From assembly GCA_963680875.1 (NCBI GenBank), contig OY804584.1, forward strand, positions 91,138,031 to 91,202,030: a stretch of 64,000 nucleotides of DNA, given 5' to 3'. The notes below the pieces were generated by a model that saw nothing but the letters and a program-made list of their open reading frames with translations, did not search any database and had not been told where the DNA came from. This document shows positions 22,996 to 33,818 of this stretch, one piece after another; position 1 is the stretch's first letter; each line of letters begins with the position of its first letter. The DNA is from Bathymodiolus brooksi. Its lineage: Eukaryota; Mollusca; Bivalvia; Mytilida; Modiolidae. The position numbers were made by a program, and so were the translations under genes.

Positions 22996-23137
22996 ACAAA
23001 ACACCTGAAGCCGTAAATGTATTGATGGATTTCTAGTACCAACATGACTGTAATTTACAAACATTACAAAACAAAATACATATATTTACAAAAACTGTCG
23101 ACATCAAATGATATGTTCCTATCGCTTAACACTAACA

Positions 23138-23510
23138 CAACGGGTGCCACTAGTGGAGCACCTGAGTTCACCTTAAAATTGGCGAGCTAATGATTGCTCA
23201 ATCTTTAGTTTTCTGTGTTTTGCTTTCATACATTATTGTTTATCCCTTTGTCCCCTTTGACCTTTGTATTGTCTGTTTTAATTCCTCCATTTACGGTTTT
23301 TATTGTGTTTTATGTTGCTCATCCTTACAGTTTTGTTTGTGTTGTTTGTCTTGTACCCTTCGCAGGCACCTGTGGTCCGTGTTGGTCATCTTTTCATTTT
23401 TCTGTTATGTGCCTTTTCTGTTTGTTTGTCTTCGTTCTGTGTCGTGTCCAATGTTGATCGTGTCTCTAGATTGCCTATTCGGTTTACTCTAACGGCTATC
23501 ATAAACCCGC
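23138..23510 (+). mobile_element. 3' end of a Penelope-like (Neptune-type) retroelement
   Basis: GGTGCCACTAGTGGAGCACC followed by GAGTTCACC and a pyrimidine-rich stretch (GCTCAATCTTTAGTTTTCTG). It matches in layout the tail of the element at 32085-33285. The overlapping open frames of 76-100 codons here are low-complexity and probably not genes. Confidence 0.5.
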
Positions 23511-23702
23511 ATATGGTAATATATAAGTTTTGAGACGAGACTCGACTAAAATAAATATAGACAAACTACTCAACATTGTATAAAACAGCAATAGAAGCCG
23601 AACATTTTTAGTAAACCAAGAGGTTTAAGGGTATGTTAAGGCCAAATTACCTTTTTTTGCTTGTCAGATTTGAAAGCTTGTCCTCCTCCTCTGAAACGGT
23701 AT

Positions 23703-24389
23703 CGGGTCCGTTCGCCCTAACTACACATTCGCCGTGGGTCCATTTGCCCTGATTATTAAAAAGTATTTTAATGAACATAATGGATATTTTAATTTAAAAT
23801 AGAGAAGTAATGATATAGAAAAATATTAATTTAAAGAAAAAAAAGGGAAATTAATTAAGTTATTTTCAAGCAATTATTACGTATATTCAAGGATAAATCC
23901 TTTGTTAAATACAGTATTCAATAGACACCATAAAGACTCTGGATTCACTCATCTTTACCTGATTTACTTATTCGTTTAACTTGGCTCATTATAGAAACAT
24001 ACACTTTGGTATACCACATAGTTAAAATTGCTCAATTTCTTATCTATAAATTAATTACACCATCAAATATCATTTATAATTCAATTATTTTTAATATCCT
24101 ACATTTTCTACAGACTGGATTCACTCATCTTTACCTGCTTCACTTATTCCAAGGACTGAAATGTTTAGCTTTGCCCATTATCGAAACATACACTTTAGCA
24201 TACCGCATATTTAAAATTTCTCAATTTAATTTCTATAAGCAATCAAATATCACTTATTTTTCTATTATTTTTAATATCCTACATAATCATAATTATCAGG
24301 GCGAACTTTTAGGGCGAACGGACCCAGGGCGAACAGGTATCAGCGTGAACAGGTAATAGGGCGAACGAGAATCAGGGCGAACGGACCCG
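23703..24389. mobile_element. TIR element with GGGTCCGTTCGCCCT ends
   Basis: Left terminus CGGGTCCGTTCGCCCTAA; right terminus AGGGCGAACGGACCCG. The interior holds a direct duplication of about 170 bp (units near 23940 and 24115, sharing GATTCACTCATCTTTACCTG). Several short AGGGCGAAC copies crowd the right end (24298-24389). No coding capacity and superfamily unknown. Confidence 0.7.
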
Positions 24390-24392
24390 GAA

Positions 24393-24417
24393 CCCCCCCC
24401 CCCCCCCCCCCCCCCCC
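24393..24417. repeat. Poly-C run (25 nt)
   Basis: A homopolymer directly at the junction between the TIR element and the SINE; possibly an assembly weak point. Confidence 0.8.
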
Positions 24418-24419
24418 GG

Positions 24420-25445
24420 ACTTTGTACTATACCAACACGCATAGTTGGCTTTTTATAGTGCTAGTTCACAGGGGCTCGCAGTTATATTCTCACATCGCC
24501 AAGTATATGTTAAAAGAGAAGGGAGGACACTTTTTTTGCTGCCCAAAGTGAAAGTAGAATTTCGGCACCTTTTTTCGCTTCAAAAACGGTTTAGTCTTTG
24601 TTCTTACCATAATATTAATGCAAATATCGTTGTTTTTTGCTGATTGACTGGTTTACCGTGGAATAACACTCGTTTTTAAATTCCAAGCGGTCTGGACAAC
24701 TTCTTATCATACTCATTTCCGGTTTATACGGACTTAATAATATTGATAGAAATAAACAAATCGAAATATAATTTTAAAAAGTAGGAAAAAAGACAACTTA
24801 AATCTCTTGCATTAAAATATATTTTTTCCTTGTCTCAATCAATCTGGAAATTTAGGAAGACAGCATTTTAAGAATATCTTTTGACAAGATGAGTAAATAA
24901 TTTCCCGCAAAAATGCCAGTTTAAATCCTTCGACCAATGAAAACTCACCTTGATATTTAGTCCGTATAAACCGGAATTGAGTTTGCTAAGAAGTTGTCCA
25001 AACCGCTTGGAATTTAAAAACGAGTGTTATTCTACTGTAAACAAGTCAATCAGCAAAAAACATCGATATTTGCATTAATTTTATGGGAAGAACAAAGACT
25101 ACACCGTTTTTGAAGCGAAATAAGGTGCTCTACTTTCACTTTTGGCCCCCCAAAAAGTGTCCTCCCTTCTTCTTTTTAATACATACCTGGTGATGTGAAA
25201 ATATAACTGCGAGCCCCTGTGTGCTAGTTCAACGAAACAACAGTTCACGGATAGACATGTCGCCCCACTCGTACACATTATCCAGAATCCAAGCCAACCA
25301 GTCTTTGCTCTTTCTCTTTAATGCTGTGTGCTTAGCAGAGAAGCACCACATACCAATTTTATAGTCGTTGGTTTGAACACATCGGGACTCGAACCTAGGA
25401 TCTGCCCCACTTGAGGCGAGCACGCTAACCATTACACCACGAGTA
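24420..25445 (-). repeat. SINE-A copy split by a foldback element
   Basis: Inverted SINE-A in two parts: 24420-24467 (ACCAACACGCATAGTTGGCT, TTTTTATAGTGCTAGTT) and 25222-25445 (body, then TCGGGACTCGAACCTAGGAT and head GAGGCGAGCACGCTAACCAT). Removing the insert and one TGCTAGTT copy restores continuous SINE sequence. Confidence 0.85.
24468..25221. mobile_element. 754-bp foldback MITE (CACAGGGG ends, hAT-like)
   Basis: Termini CACAGGGGCTCGCAGTTATA and TATAACTGCGAGCCCCTGTG, with long imperfect inverted arms (for example AGGGAGGACACTTTTTTTGC on the left, AAAAAGTGTCCTCCCTTCTT on the right; CCGGTTTATACGGACT and AGTCCGTATAAACCGG). It is flanked by an 8-bp duplication TGCTAGTT (10 bp if the following CA is counted). 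No open frame of note. Confidence 0.85.
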
Positions 25446-25674
25446 TACATACAGTCGATCCGTGGTGAAATCTCGAGTCAAGTGGAAGGGACCAATAATT
25501 TATTTTAAAATTCCAGATTATTCGAGTTATCCTGGACAAAGTAAGATGAAAGCTGCTTAAGGATAAAAAAATTTCTCGGAGGTATCCATGGAAACGACTT
25601 GAGTGAGTTCGAGATAATAGTATTTTATTGTACAAATGATTGTAGTACATGGATATTGAAACACGTGTTAACTG

Positions 25675-26035
25675 CAGCGATGGTGTAATTGTTAGTGTGT
25701 TCGACTCGAGAGTGGGTTCGAGCCACGGTTAGGTCTAACTATGACTATGAATTTGGAATTTGCTGCTTATTCGGTAGGCACGCACCAATAAGGGGCAAGA
25801 ACAAAGTCTGGTTGCCTTGGAATCAGGATAATGTGTCCAAGTGGAGCGACATGTCTGTCCGCGGAGTGTTGTTTCAGTGAGCTAGCACTATAAAACTCCA
25901 ACTAAACGTGTTGCCAACTTGGTCTAGTACAAAACGGACATCATGTCACCCGTTATCATCATCTCGTCGAATGTAACTTATTCTCGTCATGATATAGCTT
26001 TAAAATGGTTCACTTGGCGTTCAACAACAATCACC
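25675..26035 (+). repeat. SINE-A copy, plus strand
   Basis: Head GATGGTGTAATTGTTAGTGT (A-box-like), B box GTGGGTTCGAGCCACGGTTA, body GGAATCAGGATAATGTGTCC, tail GGCGTTCAACAACAATCACC. Confidence 0.8.
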
Positions 26036-26158
26036 GGAAACAGTTGTGTAATAATCAATTCTTCACACTATAGAATACACATACTTTATGACTATAAAAT
26101 GTTGTGTATATATCATTCTAATGTAGTTGTGTAATATTCCTGAATTGTCATTGGACAA

Positions 26159-26270
26159 TGCTGTAATTTTGACGGTATCAATTCCACGGTTGAAAAATCA
26201 TAAGATATTTTTAGAATTTTAGCCGATTACTGCTTACGTCATCTTGTCAATAATATGGCAATACTTCTTC
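26159..26270. repeat. ~110-bp dispersed repeat, left copy
   Basis: TGCTGTAATTTTGACGGTAT through CTTACGTCATCTTGTCAATA. A direct copy at 31361-31466 lies on the other side of the LINE cluster. Confidence 0.75.
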
Positions 26271-26432
26271 TTCATCCCTCAGTGAGCCTGAGTATTATCG
26301 AACTTGTGATATGTACATTCGCCGACAAGAAGGCATGTGATTAAAAACAAAACTGTAATATTTACAGTTAAACTATGATGTGAATGTTTACACACGAGTC
26401 AGCTCCACCTTTTACCTGGTAATAACTTTGGG

Positions 26433-29360
26433 CTAGTTAGCCCCTGCGACCCTTCTTGATTGGTCATATCCATTTGTCACTTCTGGTTTGTATATATCTG
26501 GCCTGAATTTGATTTCGAGGTCTTTCCAGTGCGAATTTAGCTGGTTTTTGAACCCATTTACTGTATTTGACTCTATTACTTTCGCGGGCAAACTATTCCA
26601 AGTGTCTACTACTCTTTGCGAGAAACTGTATTTTCTAATATTAGTTCTACAATGCTTCTTGTAGATTTTATGCTTGTGGCCTCTGGTGGTGTTCTCATTT
26701 TTCGGAAAGATTTTATTGCTATTTACCTTGTCTATATTATTAATAATTCTAAACGTTTCTACCATGTCAGATCTTAATCTCCTGTATTGTAAAGATGGTA
26801 ATCCTAGATATCTTGATCGGTCACTATAAATGAGATGTGGAATATTTTTGACCAGTTTTGTGGCTCGTCTTTGAACATTTTCAATTTGGATGGCTTCCTT
26901 TTTATACATAACTGACCATATGTTGCTTCCGTACTCTAGGTGTGGACGGGTTATACTTTTATAGAGTGTGGTAAGCATGTTCTTGTCCATGTATGTAAAG
27001 CTTCTTTTTATCATTCCTAGTCTTTGGTTGGCCTTTTTTGTTTGATTATTGATGTGAATTTGAAATTTTAATTTTCCATCTATAGTGATACCAAGGTCTT
27101 TCTCTTCTGTGGATTGGGTGATGATATCCCCTCCCATTTGATATTTAGCATTATTGGGCGGACCGAAATGTACATGTTTGCATTTGGATTTGTTGAAAGT
27201 TAATAGCCAATCTTTTGACCACTGCATTAGTCTATCTATATCTCCTTGTAGTTTTATTTCATCATTTGTATTATTTACTGTAGCACACCACTTTGTATCG
27301 TCTGCAAAGAGCTTAGCTACATTTTGTACTACGTCAGGCAAATCGTTACTGTTTATTGTGAATAGTATGGGTCCAAGAACGCTCCCTTGGGGTATTCCGC
27401 TAGTGACATCAGTCCATTTCGAGTTGGATCCATTAAGCACCACTTTTTGTTTACGTTCCGATAAGAAGTTTTTGATCCACTCAAGGATATTTCCAGATAT
27501 TCCATAACCCTTCAATTTTGTAATTAGCAGATGGTGGGTCACAGTATCAAATGCCTTTTGGAAATCTAGGTATATAGCATCTACAGAGTTGTGGTTATCG
27601 AGATGTTCTGTCCAATCCTCCATAACTTCTATAAGCTGAGTTATACATGACCTCCCTTTCCTAAACCCACGTTGATCATTGGTGAATAACTGGTTTGATT
27701 CCATATGGTTCACAAGACTGTCCTTAACAAATTTCTCCATTGATTTACATATAATGGATGTCAAACTTATTGGGCGATAATTGGTCACCTGCTGTTTTTC
27801 GTCCTTTCTTATGTAAAGGGGTTACATTTGCTAGTTTCCAAGTATTTGGTATTTTCCTAGCTTCTATTGATTTTTGGAATATCTTAGTCAGTGGTTCGGC
27901 TATGTTTTTGGCAGTCTCTTTCAGAAATTTTGGATGCATTTGATCAGGTCCTGATGACTTTGTTTCTTTCAACTTTTCTAGGTGTTCTTGTACTTTTTGG
28001 ATATCGAATTCTATTGTTTCAAGTTTTTGATCAGTTCTTGGTGGGAATATTGAAATGCCTTGAGTAGTGCCTTCAATTGTAAATATACTCTGGAAAAATT
28101 TGTTGAGCAGTTCCGCTTTTATTTTGTTATTCATTTGTACTTCTCCGTTTTCATCCATTATGCATGGGATATTTTCTTTGGATTTTGTTTTTGATTGTAT
28201 AAATTTCCAGAATATCTTGTTATCTTCTTTCATATTTGTTGCTATTGAGCGTTCATATTCATATTTTGCCTGTCTTACATGGTAGTTTGCAGATCGTTTT
28301 ACTTCATCATAATTGCTCTTATTCAATGGACTTTTACAGTATTTAAATTTTTTCCATAGTTTGCGTTTCTTAATTAATGAGTGTTACCTCGTTCATCCAT
28401 GTAGTATTGAATTTTTTTGTCATAGATTTGCTCACCGGTATATTATCTTTATATGTACTTGATATTTTATCGGCAAATCTGTTCCAAAGTTCATCAATAT
28501 CTCCTTGGGCCAGTTCTAAATCCCAGTCGGTGTTTGTTAATAGCCTATTTATCTCGTCGTAATTTCCTTTGAAGAAGCGTAGTGATTGTTGGTTACTTCT
28601 AGTGTTCTCATTTCTCCCAAGTTTAAAATTGAATTCCAAGATTTCATGGTCACTATTGCCTAATGGAGCATTGTGTACGACATTGTCAATCATTTCTTCT
28701 TCATTGGTGAGGATTAAGTCTAACAAGCTTGGTTGATTATCTCCCCTGTATCTTGTTGCCTGTTTTACGTGTTGATATAAATATGTATCTCTAACGGATT
28801 CTAAGAATTTTGATGCAAGGTGTTCTAGGCCTACATTTGTGTTGTTGTTCTCCCAGTCTATTTCTTTAAAGTTGAAATCACCTACATACAACAGATAGTC
28901 GTATTATTTGTTGTTAACTTTATTTGTTAATATTATTTCATTGAGTTCTTCTTTGCATGTGGTGGTGGTAGCACTTGGACTACGATAAATACAAGAGATT
29001 AATAATTTCTTGCCATTCTCAAAATGTATTCCTAGTTGTACGTATTCTACAAACTGGTAAATTTTACTGTCTAATTGTAACGCATTTAATCCCTCTTTTG
29101 TGTACACTAGGCATCCTCTCTTGGTGAAAACATTTGGCGGAGAAATGAACATATCGTACCCGTCCATTTTCCATTCTACGCTGCTGATATCAAATTGATC
29201 TTTATTTTTTGGTAATATTTCTGTTAATGCTATAACATCATAACTTTTATTCTGAATAAGTGCCCTGAGTTCATCTCTTTTATTCATAAAACTATCTACA
29301 TTAGTGTACATACCTTTAAGGTGCTCGCTATTTACAGTGCTTGAGAAGTTAAAAATAAAA
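26433..29360 (-). pseudogene. CR1/Jockey-group LINE ORF2 (endonuclease + reverse transcriptase), decayed
   Basis: Non-LTR retrotransposon polyprotein in broken frames. The endonuclease (29311-28370) has ALTEILPKN, SCIYRSPSA, VGDFNF and NSDHEI, matching APE-type catalytic blocks. The linker is 28326-27745. The reverse transcriptase (27788-26433) has TNYRPISLTS, FRKGRSC, YLDFQKAFDTV (first Asp), SGIPQGSVLGPILF and LFADDT (Asp pair), then the C-terminal LGLPSLQYRRLR block. Breaks: an in-frame TAA at 28904-28906, a frameshift near 28378 and another near 27780. The element could not make this protein. ORF1 lies upstream on the same strand at 29369-30525. CR1/Jockey group is inferred from ORF2 motifs and the PHD-like ORF1. 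Confidence 0.9.
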
Positions 29361-29368
29361 CTACTTTC

Positions 29369-30525
29369 CTATTCGTTGTTTGGGGTCGTTCCAGGACCCT
29401 GGGCCTGGGGTCTTCTGGATTTTTCCAAGTCAAAACCACCAATGATAGTTTCTTCTCTCAGATTGGAAAGTGAGAGATTATCCTCATTTACATCAATATT
29501 GTGAGCATGTAAATTGTCAAATAATAATGGTACCAAAGGTTGTTGTGATTGACTTGGAGGTGCGGTATCTTCCATAAATTCTTGGGATTCTACAATTACA
29601 TCAACTATCATTTCTTGATCTATATTTTCTGTGTTATTCTCATTGTCCACTGGTTTTTTTTCTCTTTCAGTGCTTTTTGTTGTTGTTTTATTTTTTCAGC
29701 TCTTCTTTTTTTATTCTGATCTCGTTGTTGGACAGTCAGGTCTTTTGAAATTATGCGCATGGTCAAACAGTTTTTTGCAGGAATGTTTTTAATTTTCGAC
29801 GCATTGTCAAGTATATCTTTACGTTGTTTTTTATTGTTAAAAATTATCTTAAGCGATCTATTCCTTTTTTGGTGTTGGGTTACCCAGTCGAAATAATAAT
29901 TTAATTTCTGGTTCCTGAACTTTAATTGTGCTACATAATTCATAAAATCTTTTCAAGTCTTGGTCTTTTCTGATTGATACATCTTCACTTTCTGGCAAAT
30001 CAAAAACTATTAGATTGAAAGCTCGAATTTTCTGATCTTCAATTTCTCGTATCTCTCGTCTTACATCTTCCTGCAGTGTAGCTCTTATTTCGTTTTTGAT
30101 TTCATCTACAACTTTTGGCTTGATTTCTTCAATTTCCTCTTTTATTTTATCGCTCATACCATGTTGCATTTCATTCATCTTATCTTCTATTATTGAGAGT
30201 CTACTGATTGTTGTATCTTCTATAGATTTTAGTTGGGCTGTCATGCTAATCAGACTGGGAACATTTAGCTTGCATCCATTACAAGTCCATTTAAAGTTAT
30301 CTGACATGTCTTCTTTGAGGGCTACCTAGTAGTGTTTTTGATATGCTTGTACAGTCTATACAATATTTGAGCTCGCAGATGCTGCATGTTAAACCTTTAC
30401 GATCTTCTTCAACAATATTATCACACTTCGGACACGTTGCCCTTTTGAATCCCGTCTAGGTATCGGCGTTGAACTCAATAGTTTCGTAGCCATTTTGGTT
30501 TTGTTTTTGTCACCCATTTGTACTT
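29369..30525 (-). pseudogene. LINE ORF1 with PHD-like zinc finger and coiled coil, frameshifted
   Basis: Reading down from about 30525 the frames give ATCPKCDN, LTCSICELKYCIDCTS and FKWTCNGCK, a Cys-rich PHD-type finger. A long acidic/basic coiled-coil stretch follows (DKIKEEIEEIKPKVVDEIKN), then FNLIVFDLPES and RSLKIIFNNKKQRKDIL, like the RNA-binding part of CR1-group ORF1 proteins. A Gln/Pro-rich end closes at 29369. At least three frameshifts separate the segments (near 30430, 30310 and 29880), plus one at the poly-A tract near 29655. PHD fingers in ORF1 are known in some CR1-group LINEs. Confidence 0.75.
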
Positions 30526-30540
30526 GACAATACTATCTTT

Positions 30541-30720
30541 ATTCTACTTTAAGTGGGGCTTCCCCGACTCAAATTCTATTAATAACTGTAAGACCTGTCT
30601 TGTTTGCTTATGTAGTACTTTAAGTGGGGCCTCCCCAGCTTAAGTTCTGTTAACAACTATAATACCTCTCTTGTTTGTATATATTGTTTTGAGTGGGATT
30701 CTATATTACCGGCCTGAATT
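30541..30720 (-). promoter_or_regulatory. LINE 5'-region tandem monomers (~70 bp)
   Basis: Directly above ORF1, ACTTTAAGTGGGGCTTCCCC (30547) recurs as ACTTTAAGTGGGGCCTCCCC (30617) and more weakly near 30687 (TTTTGAGTGGG), a period of about 70 bp. Each unit also carries CCTSTCTTGTTTG. Some LINEs use tandem 5' monomers as promoter units; that role is inferred here from position only. Confidence 0.45.
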
Positions 30721-30729
30721 TGGGCTTCC

Positions 30730-30990
30730 CTAGTTCAGGCTAATTGCTATATAGTTTACATACACTGTATTATAAGTTTTATTAAAAATTATAGAACAAA
30801 GACTGTTTGCATACAAGATTCTGTTTCTTAGATCTCTATACCGAGTTAAAGTAATTTCTATATTTTGATATGGGTCACTTCTACTTTTAATATACTTCCC
30901 TGCACCTGCAAACTTCTTTTCTGTCAGTTCACATGTACCGAACCATATTAGCACAATTGGGTCATCGTGACTTCTGACTTCTGATAACAA
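30730..30990 (-). pseudogene. Unassigned retroelement-like protein fragment
   Basis: An open frame giving RSHDDPIVLIWFGTCELTEK and YQNIEITLTRYRDLRNRI. It resembles a fragment I associate with mollusc mobile elements carrying an SGNH-like segment, but I cannot name the family with confidence. It continues in orientation from the LINE tail at 30999-31289. Confidence 0.35.
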
Positions 30991-30998
30991 TTCTTTTA

Positions 30999-31289
30999 TC
31001 AGCCGTTCACCTTGAACGCTTCAAGTGTGGGAACACTTATTAACACTGCTGGCAATTTATTCCATGTTCGGATTGCTGAAGGGAAGTATGAGTTTTGGTG
31101 GCTCTGTATTCTGGAGAATGGTATTTGCAATTTTTTGTCATGGCCTCTTGTTGTTCTGGTGGTTGCAGGAGTAAGGTACATTTGCGATGGTATGGCAATA
31201 AGGTGGTGGACTATTCTGTATATCATTACCATTTTTGTGTTGGTTCTTCTTTGTTGTAAAATTGGCCATTTATACACATCTATACACAT
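30999..31289 (-). pseudogene. C-terminal fragment of a second LINE reverse transcriptase
   Basis: Encodes LQQRRTNTKMVMIYRIVHHL, then RIQSHQNSYFPSAIRTWNKL and PTLEAFK. This is the conserved C-terminal tail of Jockey/CR1-type ORF2 (short helix, FFPRTIxxWN-like block, LxxFK end). The catalytic domain is missing. Different from the LINE at 26433-29360. Confidence 0.7.
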
Positions 31290-31665
31290 GTGACATGATT
31301 ACATTAGAATGGAGATAACTGTATTGTATTTGAAAATTTCACGGCATCAATTGTGGATTTAATGCTGTAATTTTTACGGTATCAATTCCACGGTTGAAAT
31401 AGCATGATCTATTTTTAGAAATTTAACTGATTACCGCTTACGTCATCTTGTCAATAATGTGGCAATACACATCTATGCATATGATTACATTAGAATGGAG
31501 ATAACTGTATTGTATTTGAACATTTCACGGCATCAATTGTCGATTTCTTGGTCGCAAATATCCGTTTACTGGCTCAGTTAACGCGTTGCCAGTAAACTCA
31601 ATTTGCCATCATCAAATCTCCGATTGATGCCGTGAAATCTTCAAATACACTGTTATCTCCTAAAT
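31290..31665. repeat. Foldback region with nested repeat
   Basis: GGAGATAACTGTATTGTATT with TTTCACGGCATCAATTG occurs directly at 31310 and 31496 and inverted at 31620-31662 (GATGCCGTGAAATCTTCAAA). The second copy of the ~110-bp repeat (31361-31466) lies between the direct copies. Confidence 0.7.
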
Positions 31666-32084
31666 AGATTTTAACTTCTTTTAAATCCTGACTTATGCAG
31701 AATACATTTGTATTAGGGCAACTGTGAACATTGACAGTTCTTGTTTCCAAAAACTTAATAATACTAGGTTACTACAGACACATACTAAAATGCTTATAAA
31801 CACCGCTATGGACTATATACTGGAAATAACTTGCATGTATAAATGTTGATTATCAAGATTAAAATTGTATATTAAACCTGGGAGTATTAAAATACAGGGA
31901 AAAGTATATCTTCAGATATAGGATTAGCTAGCTAATTCAATAAAAACAAATGTGCTTTATTACACCCAAGTTAAGCTAGAGGCTCACCTAAGCATGAATC
32001 GTTCACCTGTTTTTTTAGTACACTTTCAATTCAAGCAAGTTTGTAATTTGAGACAAGAAACGAGATTAGACAGAGCACAAACAT

Positions 32085-33285
32085 CATCAAACTCCAAGGT
32101 TAATGAACACAACAGCAGCATCTGTATTTAAAGGTCCTGATATTGCTGAAACCTTGTTCACTATTCACGGGAAATATGTTGTTGTTCCTGTAGAAAAGGC
32201 CACTAACAACATCGTTCTTATCTGCAAAAAACATAATATTGATTAGGCTTGGGTAACTCGTAAGGTGTAAACCACAAATTCATTTCTTTTAGGTTTTCTA
32301 CTAAATTTGTGTTTTTTTTCGATTCTGCCTGACAATTTTGTCTGAAATTTAATCTTTCCAACACCATATATATTCTTAAACGTACATTATTCCTTTACAT
32401 TCTGTCAAAATACTTGCAGTGAAATGCCATGCTCTGTGACATCCCCTGCTCTAACAATAACAACGTGATTCGGGGAAATTCAGTATTTATAGATCATGCA
32501 TCCAGAACTCCATAAAGGATTAAAATACAACTAAATGCAACCAATCTAGGCTCAAAATAATTTAAGATATGCCATTACATTCAATATTTTTCAAAATACA
32601 ACAAAGTGAAAAGGAACTTTTTTCTTTAAAAAGGACTACTGTTCTAAGCTTAGTGAATTAGTGACGTGACACCATAAGGTAATCCTACAAATACAACTAT
32701 GCTAATAAGAAAAGAGGAAATAATTGCTAATCACATGTCAGTCCTGTCTTCTCTTAGTCTTTCCATCAAAGATGATGAATATGATCTTCTCTCACTGGTT
32801 ACAAAATTACACAAGTGTCCATACATCTTGAAATGTTCTACCAAGCCTCTTTCTAAACTTTTAACTTCTATTCATACAGCTGGAAAGACGGATCTCCAGA
32901 GCTAGCATGATACCTGCTTTTCTAGAAGTACTGTTAATTAAATGTGGATATTAAACAAAATTAAAAAAATTGTTGGAGACTTTAAGTTCTAGATCTCAGT
33001 ACTTTTGTAACATCATTAAAACATTTGATTTCTCTAAATTATATATCACATTTCACATGTGCAACTGAAATCTAAGACTTAAAGAATTGATTCAGCGTTG
33101 TATCTCAAAGAAGAACTGAAAACAAAGGTAACTCTGTGAGAGCACCAGAGTGTATCCCCTGTGTTTAGTGGGGTTCGTATTGCTCAACCTTTTGTTTTGC
33201 CCTTCTCTTTTGGCCATTGTGTTGTTTATCCTTTGATTTACTGCACCTGATTACCTCTTTGGTATCTTCAAACTTTTCTTATAGT
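32085..33285 (+). pseudogene. Penelope-like (Neptune-type) reverse transcriptase, decayed and interrupted
   Basis: Plus-strand fragments in shifting frames: YVVVPVEKATNNIVLICKK (32178-32240); after an inserted MITE, RKEEIIANHMSVLSSLSLS and KCSTKPLSKLLTSI (32699-32905); HDTCFSRSTVN before a stop; IKTFDFS (33015-33040); and KELIQRCISKK (33080-33110). The order and sequence fit an RT family abundant in mussels that I take to be Penelope-like. The catalytic palm motifs are deleted: the sequence jumps near 33130 to the 3' tail (GTGGGGTTCGTATTGCTCAA through CTCTTTGGTATCTTCAAACT). Family by recollection; RT fragment fairly sure, PLE class less so. Confidence 0.6.
32264..32673 (-). mobile_element. 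GGTGTCAAACC-type TIR element, diverged copy inside the retroelement
   Basis: Left end GGTGTAAACCACAAATTCAT, right end GTGACGTGACACC. It is an inverted, diverged relative of 58990-59458 and 60705-61173, sharing CTTGCAGTGAAATGCCATG and GGGGAAATTCAGTATTTATA. It separates two parts of the decayed reverse transcriptase, so it inserted after that element. Confidence 0.75.
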
Positions 33286-33311
33286 CAACATAACTCGTAT
33301 ACATGGACAGT

Positions 33312-33633
33312 TCTAATGCAGAACCAGTGTGGTAGATCGAGGGTTCGAATCTTGATCGGGTCAAACCAAAGACTATAAAATTGTTTTTTGTTGCTTCTCC
33401 GCTAAGTACCCAGCATTAAGGAGAAAGAGCAAAGACTGGTTGGCTCAGAATGAAGATAATGTGTCTGAGTTGGGTGACATGTCTATCTGTGGACTGCTGT
33501 TTTAGTGAGTTGGTCTAGTACAAAGAGGACCTCATCATCATCTCATTGACAATTAACTTGTTCTTGCCATGATATAGCTGAAAAATTGCTGAGTTCGTGT
33601 TAAACAACAATCACTCACTCATCTAATGCAGAA
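33312..33633 (+). repeat. SINE-A copy with intact 12-bp target duplication
   Basis: TCTAATGCAGAA at 33312-33323 and 33622-33633 flanks a SINE-A running from AGTGTGGTAGATCGAGGGTT (B box region) to the tail AACAATCACTCACTCA. The 5' head is shortened. Confidence 0.9.
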
Positions 33634-33818
33634 TTATATTAAGCATAACTCCAGTCGCTTGTGATTATATACATCATGGACAGTTCCTAATGTGTTCTAA
33701 GACAGTATCATATTTAACTCCAGTTATTTTTGACCTATGAACTATGCAAATTGTTTTTGTGATTGTATACATGGACAGTTTTGTATTCTCTAGTTTTTGG
33801 TTATATTCAACAGACCTC

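Noticed and set aside
23190..23533. Overlapping Cys/Phe-rich frames
   Set aside because: Pyrimidine-rich 3' tail of a retroelement; frames are incidental.
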